Shown here: positions 16,718-25,089 of the stretch, one piece after another
Numbering within the stretch: position 1 is the stretch's first letter
Layout: each line of letters opens with the position of its first letter
Assembly: GCA_035477595.1 (NCBI GenBank)
Contig: DATIKM010000061.1
Location: 1 to 40,347 of the forward strand
Direction of reading: 5' to 3'
DNA length: 40,347 bases
From: DATIKM01 sp035477595
GTDB lineage: Bacteria; Armatimonadota; Chthonomonadetes; Chthonomonadales; CAJBBX01
Translations under genes and position numbers: made by a program
The notes under the pieces: model-generated
Told to the model about the DNA's origin: nothing
Seen by the model: only the letters and a program-made list of their open reading frames with translations
Database searches by the model: none

Positions 16718-17836
16718 CTACGGCGCTTCGCCGGGTCTTAGGAACAGCACTTCCCACCTGCTCCGGCCGTGCACGAAGAGGCGCGCCCGCCGGCCAGCGA
16801 GCGTGTCCGTCTCGCGTCGCCGCGGATCGAGCCCTACGACCTGCGGGTACCACCCCGGGGCGCCCTCCATGGCTGGCGCCAGTTCCGCGTGGTCCATGAG
16901 CTTCTCTGGGCGGGTCCATGCCTCCGGCCGGGCAAGGGTCGGGCAGGTGGACCAGTACACGCCCTCCTGCTTCCACGTGCGGTCGATGGCGCGGTTCAGG
17001 AGCATGACGTACGTGCTGAGATGGCTGTTCCAGTGAACCGACGGGCCCCAGAAGGCGTCGCAATCGGCTCGATGCCAGTCGACGGAGGCGCGGTGGATCG
17101 GCGTCACCCGTCCGCCGATGCCCGGCTCCGACCACCTCCCGTGGCGCCACTTGGACACCTTGCCAACTGGGGCGACGAGGTCGGCATGGCGCATTCGCGC
17201 AACCGCCACGCCTTGTTCTTCGAAGTCCCAGTAGGTGCTGAAGAGGAAGACGACCCACTGGCGGCGGCGGTCGACCACCACGCAGAAGTCGCCGTTGCCG
17301 CCAGCGAAGTACCCGTTCAGAGTGTCGCATCGGAGCGTATGAGGAGGCGCCTCAAGCACGAACCCCAGGTCTCGCCAGGTGGCGCCGTCGTCTTGGGAGT
17401 GCGCGGCGCCGATGCGCGGCGCGGTCAGGGGCAGGTCGCGCCGATCGGGGCACACGCCGAGCGGTTCGTTGTGGTACCAGCCGTAGAGCGTACCGTCCGG
17501 GTGCCGGTAGGTGCTCTCGATCCATCGCGCGCCACTGACGGTGTTGTCATAGCTGCAGGGCGTCGGGTCCGGCTCGAGGTGAAGGATGCTCGTTCCGGTT
17601 GCTCGGTACGGGTCGCCCGCCGAATTGAAGATGTAGAGCTGGTCTCCCGACCAATGAACGGGGCTGTTGCAGTCGGTCTCGCCGGGCCGTCCTTGCCCAT
17701 GGATGAGGGCGCCTGGGAACCGCAAGGGCGCTGCAGGCACCACGCGAGCACTGCACGCAGGCGCAGCGGCGGCGCCCGCCAGCGCCAGTAGCGCGCATGC
17801 CGCGAGCAGTGCTGTCCATCCGACGCATTCGAGCAT
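16718..17836 (-). CDS. Secreted five-bladed-propeller-like protein, unknown function
   Basis: A 372-residue protein with a signal peptide (residues 1-25, hydrophobic run LLAACALLALAGAAAA). The mature part has repeated Trp/Gly/Asp-rich strands: HWSGDQLYIFNSAGDPYR, RHPDGTLYGWYHNEPLG, AAHSQDDGATWRDLG, GNGDFCVVVDRRRQWVVF, WGPSVHWNSHLSTYVML. This resembles DUF4185 and GH43/GH32-like beta-propellers that bind or cut glycans. Cys pairs at several sites suggest disulfides. No catalytic triad could be assigned. ATG at 17836 follows GGGAGGT. Its export and neighbours suggest a role in polysaccharide binding or breakdown. Confidence 0.75.
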   Translation of the reverse strand: MLECVGWTALLAACALLALAGAAAAPACSARVVPAAPLRFPGALIHGQGRPGETDCNSPVHWSGDQLYIFNSAGDPYRATGTSILHLEPDPTPCSYDNTVSGARWIESTYRHPDGTLYGWYHNEPLGVCPDRRDLPLTAPRIGAAHSQDDGATWRDLGFVLEAPPHTLRCDTLNGYFAGGNGDFCVVVDRRRQWVVFLFSTYWDFEEQGVAVARMRHADLVAPVGKVSKWRHGRWSEPGIGGRVTPIHRASVDWHRADCDAFWGPSVHWNSHLSTYVMLLNRAIDRTWKQEGVYWSTCPTLARPEAWTRPEKLMDHAELAPAMEGAPGWYPQVVGLDPRRRETDTLAGRRARLFVHGRSRWEVLFLRPGEAP

Positions 17837-17990
17837 TGCGGTGACCTCCCTCGTGCGCGGTGGCGCAATGGCGGCGCCAATGCTGCGCGCTGGATGGTCA
17901 TTGCGTCTTCAGGCGCAGGCTTCCCTGCTTCGGGCTGATGCCTGGGCAGTGCGGGGGGCAGCCGACACGATGTGCGAGGGCGGCATCAGG

Positions 17991-18019
17991 TTGACGCGCG
18001 AGAGGGCCAGCGGTATAAT
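17991..18019 (+). promoter_or_regulatory. Consensus sigma-70 promoter before the zinc-ribbon membrane protein gene
   Basis: TTGACG (17991-17996) and TATAAT (18014-18019) are exactly 17 bases apart. Transcription would begin near 18026, about 200 bases before the ATG at 18226. The 389-bp gap between genes (17837-18225) thus holds this promoter and a long leader. I see no other gene in it. Confidence 0.8.
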
Positions 18020-18025
18020 GCCGGT

Positions 18026-18225
18026 GGTTGTTTGGGAGTCGGACCGGAGCACAGCGTGCCTGCGTCGGCGCCCGCCGCGTGGCCGTATCCTCGCGCACTC
18101 CATTTCTCGGGGATCCTCGAGCTTTGCCAGCCACTGCTGATCCAAGCAAGGCATTCGCCGAAGCTGTCATGCTGCGGCCATTTCCGGCCCCCTCGGCGTG
18201 CGGGGCGTAGGCGGGGATACGCTAG
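18026..18225 (+). other. Long leader (or small RNA) before the zinc-ribbon gene
   Basis: The region between the predicted start and the ATG is about 200 nt. It contains short GC hairpins, for example GCCCC/GGGGC just before the start codon, in front of a weak GGGGAT ribosome-binding site. I found no SRP, tmRNA, RNase P or 6S signature. It may be only a long untranslated leader. Confidence 0.35.
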
Positions 18226-20124
18226 ATGTTCTGCAAGTGGTGCGGCATGGAGAGCGACACCAGCGACGCCTGTAGCTGGTGTCGAAAGCCGTTCTCTACT
18301 CCGACCGCGACCGACCTTGCAGATGCCGAGCCCCTGTTCGCTGACGAACCCGCTCCGCCATCGCCAACTGCCCCCGCGCCTTCCGCCGTGGTGGACGACC
18401 CTTGGGTCTTTCCTGAGGATCAGCCCGCCGCCGCGCCGCCCGCACCTACGGCGGCAGCTCCGCCTGTCGTCGCGGCGGAGTTCGACGACGATCTCAGCCC
18501 GAGCCCGTTCCTGGGGCGCGTCGGCTCGACCGAGCCTGGCCCGAGCGCACCCCCCGCGGGCGCTCCGCTACCCGGCGGCTCTCCTCCCGCGCCGCGTCGC
18601 CTACCGCTGACTCCACTCTCGAACTCAGACGCGGGACGGGCGACGAAGCCGCTCACACAGGACCGCATCGGTCCGAAGTACACGCCGGCCCCGACCATCG
18701 CTCCAGCAGATAGGCCCGATCTGCAGGCGATCCCGGTGCGTCGGGCAGGGACGACGGGCGGTCCGCCCCCTCCGGTCATCCCGGTATCTCGCCCCACGAC
18801 ATCGGCTGGCGCAGGTCCGGCAGGCCCTCCGCCTGCCGTCCTGCCGATCCGTCCTCCCGCGGGGGTAGCTCCAGGCGCGGCGCCGCTGTCCGAGCCGTCG
18901 CCGTCGACGCCCTCGGTGCAGGAGGAGCGTGTCCCGCTGGTCGAGGCCGAGCTGGAGGTGCGCCCACCTGCGCCGCCACTGACGGACGTGCCGCCGGAGT
19001 TCTCGACGGCGCCCCCGTCCGCTGCGGCGCCTACCACCGCGCCGGCGCCGGTCGCGGAGCCAGCACCGCAACCCGAAGCTGTGTTGGTGCCGCCCGTGCT
19101 GAAGGCCCCGACGACCCAGGCGAGTCAGGCGGATCCCACGTTTGCGGCGCCGGCGCCTCCCGCTCCCCTGACGCAGGCGCCGCCGCGGCACGGCGCAGGG
19201 CCCTCCTTTCCGCCCACCACGCAGCGCCCCGCGAGCTTGCCGAGGAACGATGGCAGGACCTGGTACTGTCGGTGGTGCGGCATGGAGAGCGACAGCCCCG
19301 GCGCCTGCACGTGGTGCCGGCGGGATCTTCGAAACTTGGTCGCGTCCGCTGGCCCGCCAAGAGCAGCCACGACGCCGCAACGGGCTTCCACGCGCCAGCC
19401 GGCTCGGCAGCAACCGCGTCCGGCCCGTCCAGCCCAGCCGCAGCCAGCCGTGACAGCGCCCGCCGCGGCGCCGGCCATGGGTACCTTCCAGGCGCAGAAG
19501 TCCAAGTACTACGAGGGCATGGTCGTCGACTCGGTGTCTGGCGCGCACTACGACGCCGATACGGGCCAGACCACCACCGCGGTGGGAGAGCCTGACCTGC
19601 TGGCAGATATGCGGGCGGTTGAGCAGCGTGAGACGATGCAGGCCGTGATCCGCTATGCCGGTATGCTGGCAGGCATCGTCGTGGTGGCGGCGCTACTGAC
19701 GTGGGTCGCCCAGCCCATGCACCTCCTGTGGCTTGCTCTGGCCAATCTGGGCGCCTGCATGGCGATGCCCGTCGTTGGCGCGGTGCCCTTCGCGGAGGAC
19801 GACGCCGAGGACCTGCCCTGGGGGGTGGGCATCCTGATGGTCCTGGGCCCGGCTGTCGGCGCACTTGCCTACGCCGTGCTGTGTGTCGTCCGGGCATCGT
19901 TCAGCCCCGGCCTGGTCGGGATCTTCCTGACCTACCTGGCCATCCGCATCCCGCTCGATGGCGCTGCGGGGAACGGCTTCGGCCACCTCTTCGAGGCGAT
20001 GATGCCATTCCAGCAGCCGCCGGCAGGGACCTCGTGGGCCACGCACCTGGCGAGCCTGTGGGTCGTCTTCGCGGGTGTCGTCGGTTGGTACTTCGCCGCC
20101 ATGTTCCGGCAGACCGACGAGTAG
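18226..20124 (+). CDS. Pro-rich membrane protein with two zinc ribbons, unknown function
   Basis: A 632-residue protein of no family I recognise. It opens with a zinc-ribbon-like motif, CKWCGMES and CSWC (Cys3, 6, 16, 19). A near copy, CRWCGMES and CTWC, stands at Cys348, 351, 361 and 364. Between them lie about 320 residues rich in Pro, Ala, Thr and Val, probably disordered. A second Pro/Ala/Gln-rich linker follows, then KSKYYEGMVVDSVSGAHYD near 425. Residues 470 to 632 hold about four membrane segments (GMLAGIVVVAALLTWVA, HLLWLALANLGACMAMPVVG, VGILMVLGPAVGALAYAVLC and a final WVVFAGVVGWYFAAMF). The zinc ribbons should lie on the cytoplasmic side. The gene has its own consensus promoter and ends at a hairpin. 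Confidence 0.85.
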   Translation: MFCKWCGMESDTSDACSWCRKPFSTPTATDLADAEPLFADEPAPPSPTAPAPSAVVDDPWVFPEDQPAAAPPAPTAAAPPVVAAEFDDDLSPSPFLGRVGSTEPGPSAPPAGAPLPGGSPPAPRRLPLTPLSNSDAGRATKPLTQDRIGPKYTPAPTIAPADRPDLQAIPVRRAGTTGGPPPPVIPVSRPTTSAGAGPAGPPPAVLPIRPPAGVAPGAAPLSEPSPSTPSVQEERVPLVEAELEVRPPAPPLTDVPPEFSTAPPSAAAPTTAPAPVAEPAPQPEAVLVPPVLKAPTTQASQADPTFAAPAPPAPLTQAPPRHGAGPSFPPTTQRPASLPRNDGRTWYCRWCGMESDSPGACTWCRRDLRNLVASAGPPRAATTPQRASTRQPARQQPRPARPAQPQPAVTAPAAAPAMGTFQAQKSKYYEGMVVDSVSGAHYDADTGQTTTAVGEPDLLADMRAVEQRETMQAVIRYAGMLAGIVVVAALLTWVAQPMHLLWLALANLGACMAMPVVGAVPFAEDDAEDLPWGVGILMVLGPAVGALAYAVLCVVRASFSPGLVGIFLTYLAIRIPLDGAAGNGFGHLFEAMMPFQQPPAGTSWATHLASLWVVFAGVVGWYFAAMFRQTDE

Positions 20125-20151
20125 ACGCCGCACGCGCGCCGCTTCCCCATG

Positions 20152-20180
20152 GGCCGGCCCGGCATGTGGCCGGCCTTCTG
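20152..20180 (+). terminator. Probable terminator of the zinc-ribbon gene
   Basis: GGCCGGCC (20152-20159) pairs with GGCCGGCC (20168-20175) over an 8-base loop, followed by TTCTG. It lies 28 bases after the stop at 20124 and before the folB promoter. Confidence 0.5.
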
Positions 20181-20234
20181 CATTCCCGTCCGGCGTGCGA
20201 CGAGTCGGTGGCGCGCGCCCGGAACCCGTCCGGG

Positions 20235-20240
20235 TAGAAT
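20235..20240 (+). promoter_or_regulatory. -10 element directly before folB (leaderless arrangement)
   Basis: TAGAAT ends 8 bases before the folB ATG at 20249. A transcript would begin at or next to the start codon. No Shine-Dalgarno sequence is present and no good -35 is seen. Confidence 0.4.
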
Positions 20241-20248
20241 GCACGATC

Positions 20249-20614
20249 ATGGACACCGTATTCGTGGAGGCAATCGAGTTCCACGCCTACCACGGCGCTT
20301 CGGACCCGGAGCAGCAAGTGGGGCACCGGTACCGGGTCGACGTCCGAGTACGCATCGATACCTCGGCCGCGGGCCGGTCTGATGCGCTGGGTGACACGGT
20401 GGACTACCGAGCGTTGGCCGCGCTCGTGGTCAGTGAGGGTCGCGCTGAACGGCACCGTCTGGTGGAGGCCCTTGCGCAGCGGATCGCTGATGCCGTGCTG
20501 GCAGCGTTTCCAGTGCAGGGGGTCTGGGTTCGTGTGACGAAGATCGCTCCTCCGATGGATGTCATGTGTGGCGGCGCGGGCGTAGAGATAGAACGAGTGG
20601 CGTCCGGAGGCTAG
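20249..20614 (+). CDS. folB: Dihydroneopterin aldolase
   Basis: A 121-residue FolB, which turns 7,8-dihydroneopterin into 6-hydroxymethyl-dihydropterin and glycolaldehyde in folate synthesis. Family signs are the start MDTVFVEAIEFHAYHG, EQQVGHRYRVDV, the DTVDYRAL strand (pterin-binding Tyr), RHRLVEALAQRIADAVL and the C-terminal VRVTKIAPPM with the catalytic Lys. Length fits the family (about 120). The frame stays open upstream to 20075, inside the previous gene, so ATG at 20249 is used. It has no ribosome-binding site but has a -10 element 8 bases upstream. folK and folP are not beside it. Confidence 0.93.
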   Translation: MDTVFVEAIEFHAYHGASDPEQQVGHRYRVDVRVRIDTSAAGRSDALGDTVDYRALAALVVSEGRAERHRLVEALAQRIADAVLAAFPVQGVWVRVTKIAPPMDVMCGGAGVEIERVASGG

Positions 20615-20620
20615 GCCGCT

Positions 20621-20639
20621 GGCGGGCGGCCGGCCCGCC
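20621..20639 (+). terminator. Hairpin after folB
   Basis: GGCGGGC (20621-20627) pairs with GCCCGCC (20633-20639) over a 5-base loop, 7 bases after the folB stop. No T-run follows. A weak terminator is likely. Confidence 0.4.
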
Positions 20640-20688
20640 TAACGCGTGCAGCCACCGCGGCGCCCAAATGTCTCGTCGGGACCAACAT

Positions 20689-20748
20689 CCCCGTTCGGGG
20701 GCCTCTGCCGGAGCATCCGCTACCCGGCTAGGACCTTCGGACTGGTCC
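20689..20748 (+). promoter_or_regulatory. Hairpin-rich leader upstream of nadA
   Basis: Three stems follow one another before the nadA ribosome-binding site (20761): CCCC/GGGG (20689-20700), GCCGG/CCGGC (20707-20728) and GGACC/GGTCC (20731-20748). The last ends 13 bases before AAGGAG. Such a layout could regulate nadA in response to NAD or a precursor. I could not match it to a known riboswitch consensus. Confidence 0.35.
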
Positions 20749-20776
20749 CGCTCAGTTGGGAAGGAGTTGGCGGCCC

Positions 20777-21868
20777 ATGTTTCAGGCCCCCCTTGCGCCC
20801 GAGTACACGCGTCTTGTACCCGAGGCCATCGCCGAGCGCATTGGCGTGGTTCGTGCATCCCTGGGTGATAGCGTGCTGATCCTCGGGCACCACTACCAGC
20901 GCGACGAGATCATCCGCTGGGCCGACTACCGGGGCGACTCCTACAAGCTGTCGCGCCAGGCCGCAGAGCACCCCGGTCAGCCAACGATCGTCTTCTGCGG
21001 CGTCCATTTCATGGCCGAGTCGGCCGATCTGCTCACCGAGCCCGATCGAGCCGTGCTGCTCCCAAACATGGCCGCGGGGTGCTCCATGGCGGACATGGCG
21101 AGTGTGCGGCAGGTCCAGGACGCTTGGGACGCGCTGGGGAAGGCCATCGATGTCGGCGGTGTGGTTCCCATCACTTACGTGAACTCGGCGGCTGCCCTGA
21201 AGGCGTTCGTCGGCCGACACGGCGGGTCTTGCTGCACCTCCGCCAACGCACGGAAGGTGCTGGAGTGGGCGCTTAGCAGGGGCCAGCGGGTGATGTTCTT
21301 CCCAGACCAGCACCTCGGCCGGAACACGGCGGTCGAGATGGGCTTTGACCCCGATGCCGACATGGCGCTCTGGGACCCGCATCTGCCAGCCGGCGGGCTC
21401 GAACCGGAGCGTCTGCGCGCTGCACGCTTCATTCTGTGGAAGGGGCATTGCTCAGTCCATCAGCGGTTCACAGTCGAGCAGATCGAGAGGGCGAGACGGG
21501 ATCACCCGTCTGTGCGGGTGATCGTCCACCCGGAGTGCGCGCTCGAGGTGGTGCGCGCTGCGGACGCGAACGGGTCCACGGAGCGGATCATAGAGGCGGT
21601 GCGTTCCGGCGAGCCCGGGAGCGTATGGGCGGTGGGGACGGAAATCCATCTGGTAAGCCGCCTGCAGAAGGAGCTTCCAGACCGGAGGGTGTTCTGTCTC
21701 GACCCGGTCATCTGCCCGTGCTCGACGATGTACCGCATCCACCCGCGGTATCTGCTCTGGGTCCTTGAGAGCCTTGCCAGCGGAGTCGTGGTGAACCGCG
21801 TGCGCGTAGCGGGCGAGGACCGCGAGCCGGCGCGCCTCTCGCTCGAGCGGATGCTGGCCATCAGCTAG
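20777..21868 (+). CDS. nadA: Quinolinate synthase A
   Basis: A 363-residue NadA, the 4Fe-4S enzyme joining iminoaspartate and dihydroxyacetone phosphate to quinolinate in NAD synthesis. Cluster cysteines are at Cys102 (MAAGCSM), Cys152/153 (GGSCCTSAN) and Cys313/315 (DPVICPCSTM). Substrate-binding motifs include ILGHHYQRDEI near 35, GDSYKLSR near 53, PITYVNS near 131, MFFPDQHLGRN near 173 and VIVHPEC near 248. The length fits long-form NadA. ATG at 20777 follows AAGGAG by 10 bases; the TTG at 20756 precedes that site and is rejected. Its partner gene nadB is at the far end of the window, and nadC is not seen. Confidence 0.96.
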   Translation: MFQAPLAPEYTRLVPEAIAERIGVVRASLGDSVLILGHHYQRDEIIRWADYRGDSYKLSRQAAEHPGQPTIVFCGVHFMAESADLLTEPDRAVLLPNMAAGCSMADMASVRQVQDAWDALGKAIDVGGVVPITYVNSAAALKAFVGRHGGSCCTSANARKVLEWALSRGQRVMFFPDQHLGRNTAVEMGFDPDADMALWDPHLPAGGLEPERLRAARFILWKGHCSVHQRFTVEQIERARRDHPSVRVIVHPECALEVVRAADANGSTERIIEAVRSGEPGSVWAVGTEIHLVSRLQKELPDRRVFCLDPVICPCSTMYRIHPRYLLWVLESLASGVVVNRVRVAGEDREPARLSLERMLAIS

Positions 21869-21878
21869 AGCGCGGCAC

Positions 21879-23777
21879 TCAGTCGAGGTAGTATCGAACG
21901 CTGGTAACCACGATGTCGCGGCGATAGTGCAGGCGGAGCCGGAGCAGCCAGCCTGAGGCGTTGTGCAGAACGTTGTGCCACCAGCGGCTGGGCACGAACT
22001 CGGGCAGCACCACGGTGATCACGTCGTCGTCCCGCACGCGCTCCGCCGCGTCCAGGTAGTCCATCACTGGCCCAACGAGAGACCTGTAGGGCGAGTCCAG
22101 GACGATCAGAGGCGTGCCCCCCGACCGCTCCTCCCACTCCTTCTGGAGGTCCTCGGCGCGCGACTGCTCGAACGCAACGTGCAGCGCGACGGCGTTCGGC
22201 GAGATCGACCGGGCGTAGTGGAGGGCCTGTAGCACGCCACGGTGGATGCGCGCCGGCACCAGGACGATGACCGTATGCCGGAACGGCCGGTCATCGATCG
22301 CGGTCACGCTGAGCTGCTCGTCAGTGTGGCCGTAGTGCCGGTTGATGGCGAGAAAGGTGAGGACGATGAGCACCATCATCACCACCACCATCCATGCGCC
22401 TTCGTAGAGCCACGTCGTGCCGAACATGGGCGGCACGTCGAACACCACAAACTTCGTCGAGGTGACGACGCAGAGAACCATCAGCGTGACTAATCCGCCG
22501 ACCAGGTTAACGCTGAACCAGCCCCAAGGCACGGGCCGCAGGCGGCCCTGCTTCCACACGAGGCCGAACTGGGCCGTGGTAAACGCGACGAACACGCCGA
22601 TGGTGTAGAGCGGCAGGAGGGCGTGCGTCTCGCCGCGGAAGGCGATCAGGAACAGAACGGCGGTCAGTCCGAGAAGGATGATCCCGTTGTTGTAGGCGAG
22701 GCGATCGCCTAGAGTGGCGAACTGGCGGGGCAGGAACCCGTCCTCCGCGAGGATGCACGTCAGCCTCGGGAAGCTGTTGAACACGGTGTTCGCGGCAAGG
22801 AACAGGATGAGTGTGGCGAAGAGCTGCATGGCGATATACAGCACGCCGAACGGCATCTCCGTCCCGAAGCAGGCCCGCGCGATCTGCGACACGACGGTCT
22901 CGGTATCGCTAGGCCCGATGCGGAAGGCAACGGCCAGGTAGCTGATCCCGGTGAACATGAAGGCGAGGAAGCCGCCCAAGATCACCAGGGTGATGGTCGC
23001 GTTGCGGGCCTCCGGCTTGCGGAAGTAGGTCACCCCGTTGGATATCGCCTCGATACCGGTCAGGGCGGCGCAGCCCGAGGCGAAGCCGCGGATCGCGACG
23101 AGCCACGTAGCGCTCTGCGTGGCGGCCGGGTCCGGCGGGGCGGCAACGGGATCGGCCGGCGGGAGACCGGTCGCCACCCGGTAGACGCCTGTCAGGATCA
23201 TGGTGCAGGTGATGATCATGAAGCCGTAAGTCGGCGCAGCGAACAGCGCGCCGGACTGCCTGACGCCCCGCAGGTTGGCGAGCACGATCAGCAGGACCAG
23301 GGCGGAGGCCATGCTCACCTTGTGCCTATCGACCTCTGCCCAGACGCCGCCGAGGTGCATGAGGGCGCTGTTCGCCTGAGCCACGCACTCCGCGACGCTG
23401 ACGGCAACCGTGAGGACATACTCGACGAGCAGCGCGGAGGCAGCGATGAGGCCCATGATCAGGCCAAGGTTCTGTCGAGCCACCATATAGGAGCCGCCGC
23501 CCCGCGGATAGTGGCGGATAACCTGGGTGTAGGATGTCACCACCAGGAGGATAAGCGCCACGATAGCGAGGCTCACACCAAGGGTGACGTAGAGGTCCTC
23601 AGCCCGAACGTCCAGGTCGTCGAGCTTGCGCAGAATCGCCTCGGTCGCGTACGCCACGGAGGAGAGGGCGTCCGATGCGAAGATGGGAAGGGCGAGCACG
23701 ATGGGTAGGCGCTCGTACGCTGCCCGCTCTGAGGGTAGCGGTGAGCCGAACAGCACGCGCCTGAGCGAGAAGGTCAA
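21879..23777 (-). CDS. APC-superfamily transporter, KimA-like (potassium or amino-acid uptake)
   Basis: A 632-residue integral membrane protein with about 12 membrane segments in the first 490 residues. The N-terminal signature LFGSPLPSE...FASDALSSVAYATE matches the KimA (YdaO)/COG0531 branch of the APC family, whose KimA member is a high-affinity potassium importer. HYPRGGGSYMVARQNLG and GIEAISNGVTYFRKPE are typical core loops. Residues from about 500 to 632 form a soluble UspA-like domain (HTVIVLVPARIHRGVLQALH, ALHVAFEQ), also as in KimA. KimA in Firmicutes is regulated by c-di-AMP; no such riboswitch fits in the 39-base gap here. The start is TTG with a GGAG 10 bases before it. It probably shares a transcript with the deacetylase gene. 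Confidence 0.88.
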   Translation of the reverse strand: MTFSLRRVLFGSPLPSERAAYERLPIVLALPIFASDALSSVAYATEAILRKLDDLDVRAEDLYVTLGVSLAIVALILLVVTSYTQVIRHYPRGGGSYMVARQNLGLIMGLIAASALLVEYVLTVAVSVAECVAQANSALMHLGGVWAEVDRHKVSMASALVLLIVLANLRGVRQSGALFAAPTYGFMIITCTMILTGVYRVATGLPPADPVAAPPDPAATQSATWLVAIRGFASGCAALTGIEAISNGVTYFRKPEARNATITLVILGGFLAFMFTGISYLAVAFRIGPSDTETVVSQIARACFGTEMPFGVLYIAMQLFATLILFLAANTVFNSFPRLTCILAEDGFLPRQFATLGDRLAYNNGIILLGLTAVLFLIAFRGETHALLPLYTIGVFVAFTTAQFGLVWKQGRLRPVPWGWFSVNLVGGLVTLMVLCVVTSTKFVVFDVPPMFGTTWLYEGAWMVVVMMVLIVLTFLAINRHYGHTDEQLSVTAIDDRPFRHTVIVLVPARIHRGVLQALHYARSISPNAVALHVAFEQSRAEDLQKEWEERSGGTPLIVLDSPYRSLVGPVMDYLDAAERVRDDDVITVVLPEFVPSRWWHNVLHNASGWLLRLRLHYRRDIVVTSVRYYLD

Positions 23778-23816
23778 AGGACCAGAGCTCCGTGCGGCAG
23801 GGTTCGCGACAGGCGC

Positions 23817-24926
23817 CTAGATGCCAAGCGCCGGGAAGACGAGCTGGCGCACCAGCTCGACTGACTCACGTGCGTACGCGGAGGCCCGCTCGATGTCGTG
23901 CGGCGCGACGAGCGGGGCCTCGTGGTCGGTCAGTGTCGGGGCCTGCGCGGCAAGCTCGTACTCGGAGGGGACCTCGTCGGGCACGACCACGCCAGTCAGC
24001 TCAGCGATAGCGATAGACCACATGCGCGGTACGTTGACCTGGTTATACCCGCCGCCGCCAACCCCGACAATCGGCACGCCCAGCGCCTTCACGTCGCGCA
24101 CCGCCTCCAGCCATCCCTGCACGGTCAGGCACAGCCGCGCGAGCGGGTCGAGGTAGTGCGGGTCGGCGCCGAACTGCAGCACGACGGCTCCTGGCCGGAA
24201 TGCGCGGAGCGCGGGGACGGCAGCATCTCGCCAGGCCCCCAGCCAGACGGCGTCCGTGGTGTAGGGCCACATCGGCAGGTTCAGGTTGTACCCCACGCCC
24301 GCATCCTCGCCAGCCTCGATGCCGAATCCGGTCCCCGGGAACAGCGTGTGCCCTGTCTCGTGGATGGAGACGGTCAGCACGCGCGGGTCAGCATAGAACG
24401 CCTCCTGGACGCCGTCGCCGTGATGCGCGTCGATGTCCACGTACGCGACGCGCTCGTACTTTCGCAGCAAGCGGTGGATGGCAAGCGTGCAGTCGTTGAA
24501 CACGCAGAATCCGGCAGCGCGCGCGCGGTGCGCATGGTGCAGGCCGCCAGAGATGTTCACGGCGACCGGCGCTCCATCCAGCACAGCCTGAGCCGCTCCA
24601 ATCGATGCGCCGGCGTAGAGCGTCGATGCCTCCCACATGTCCGGGAACACCGGGTTGTCGCCCGGCCCAAACCCATAGGTCATGGGGAAGGGCACGTGTT
24701 CGCCCACGCTGAGGCGCTCGACGCTCTCGATGAACTCCGCGCTGTGCGCGGGCCGAAGGTCGTCGATGCTGGCCGGAACGGGCGCTCGCGTCTCCATGTG
24801 GTCCAGGACCCCAAGCAGGCGCAGAAGATCGGCGGTTCGCTTAAGCCGCACGGGCCGCAGCGGATGGTGCGGCCCCATGTCGTACATCTGGAAGGAGTCA
24901 GAGTAGAGGAAGACGGGTCGGTTCAT
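23817..24926 (-). CDS. acuC: AcuC-type histone-deacetylase-fold protein
   Basis: A 369-residue class I deacetylase-fold enzyme, closest in look to AcuC (acetoin utilisation), which removes acetyl groups from proteins such as acetyl-CoA synthetase. Catalytic His pair: GGLHHAHR near 138-143. Zinc ligands lie in VDIDAHHGDG near 177-186 and FGADPHYLDPL near 255. The transition-state Tyr is in GVGGGGYNQV near 297. AGFCVFND and MGPHHPLRP are further family marks. The full set of catalytic residues is present and the length is normal. ATG at 24926. The KimA-like gene follows after 39 bases. Acetyl-CoA synthetase or acetyltransferase genes are not nearby. Confidence 0.9.
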   Translation of the reverse strand: MNRPVFLYSDSFQMYDMGPHHPLRPVRLKRTADLLRLLGVLDHMETRAPVPASIDDLRPAHSAEFIESVERLSVGEHVPFPMTYGFGPGDNPVFPDMWEASTLYAGASIGAAQAVLDGAPVAVNISGGLHHAHRARAAGFCVFNDCTLAIHRLLRKYERVAYVDIDAHHGDGVQEAFYADPRVLTVSIHETGHTLFPGTGFGIEAGEDAGVGYNLNLPMWPYTTDAVWLGAWRDAAVPALRAFRPGAVVLQFGADPHYLDPLARLCLTVQGWLEAVRDVKALGVPIVGVGGGGYNQVNVPRMWSIAIAELTGVVVPDEVPSEYELAAQAPTLTDHEAPLVAPHDIERASAYARESVELVRQLVFPALGI

Positions 24927-25089
24927 GGAAGTGTGTACCTGTGGCGATCAGCCGAACGTTGCCGGTTTCGCCCTGGTGCCGTGCGAGTCCTGCCGTGCTG
25001 CCTTGGGCCCCTGAGTCTGACCGGCCGCCGCCAAACCCGTCAGTAGCACAGGCGCCGTGGCACGGGATGTGCACCGGTCCCATGATGAA

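Noticed and set aside
18026..18225. SRP, 6S, tmRNA or RNase P RNA
   Set aside because: None of the conserved core sequences could be found.
18420..19897. Long minus-strand ORFs opposite the zinc-ribbon gene
   Set aside because: Pro/Ala-rich coding on the plus strand produces long Gly/Arg-rich antisense frames; no start signals or motifs.
23778..23816. c-di-AMP riboswitch in front of the KimA-like gene
   Set aside because: Only 39 bases separate it from the preceding gene, too short for that element.
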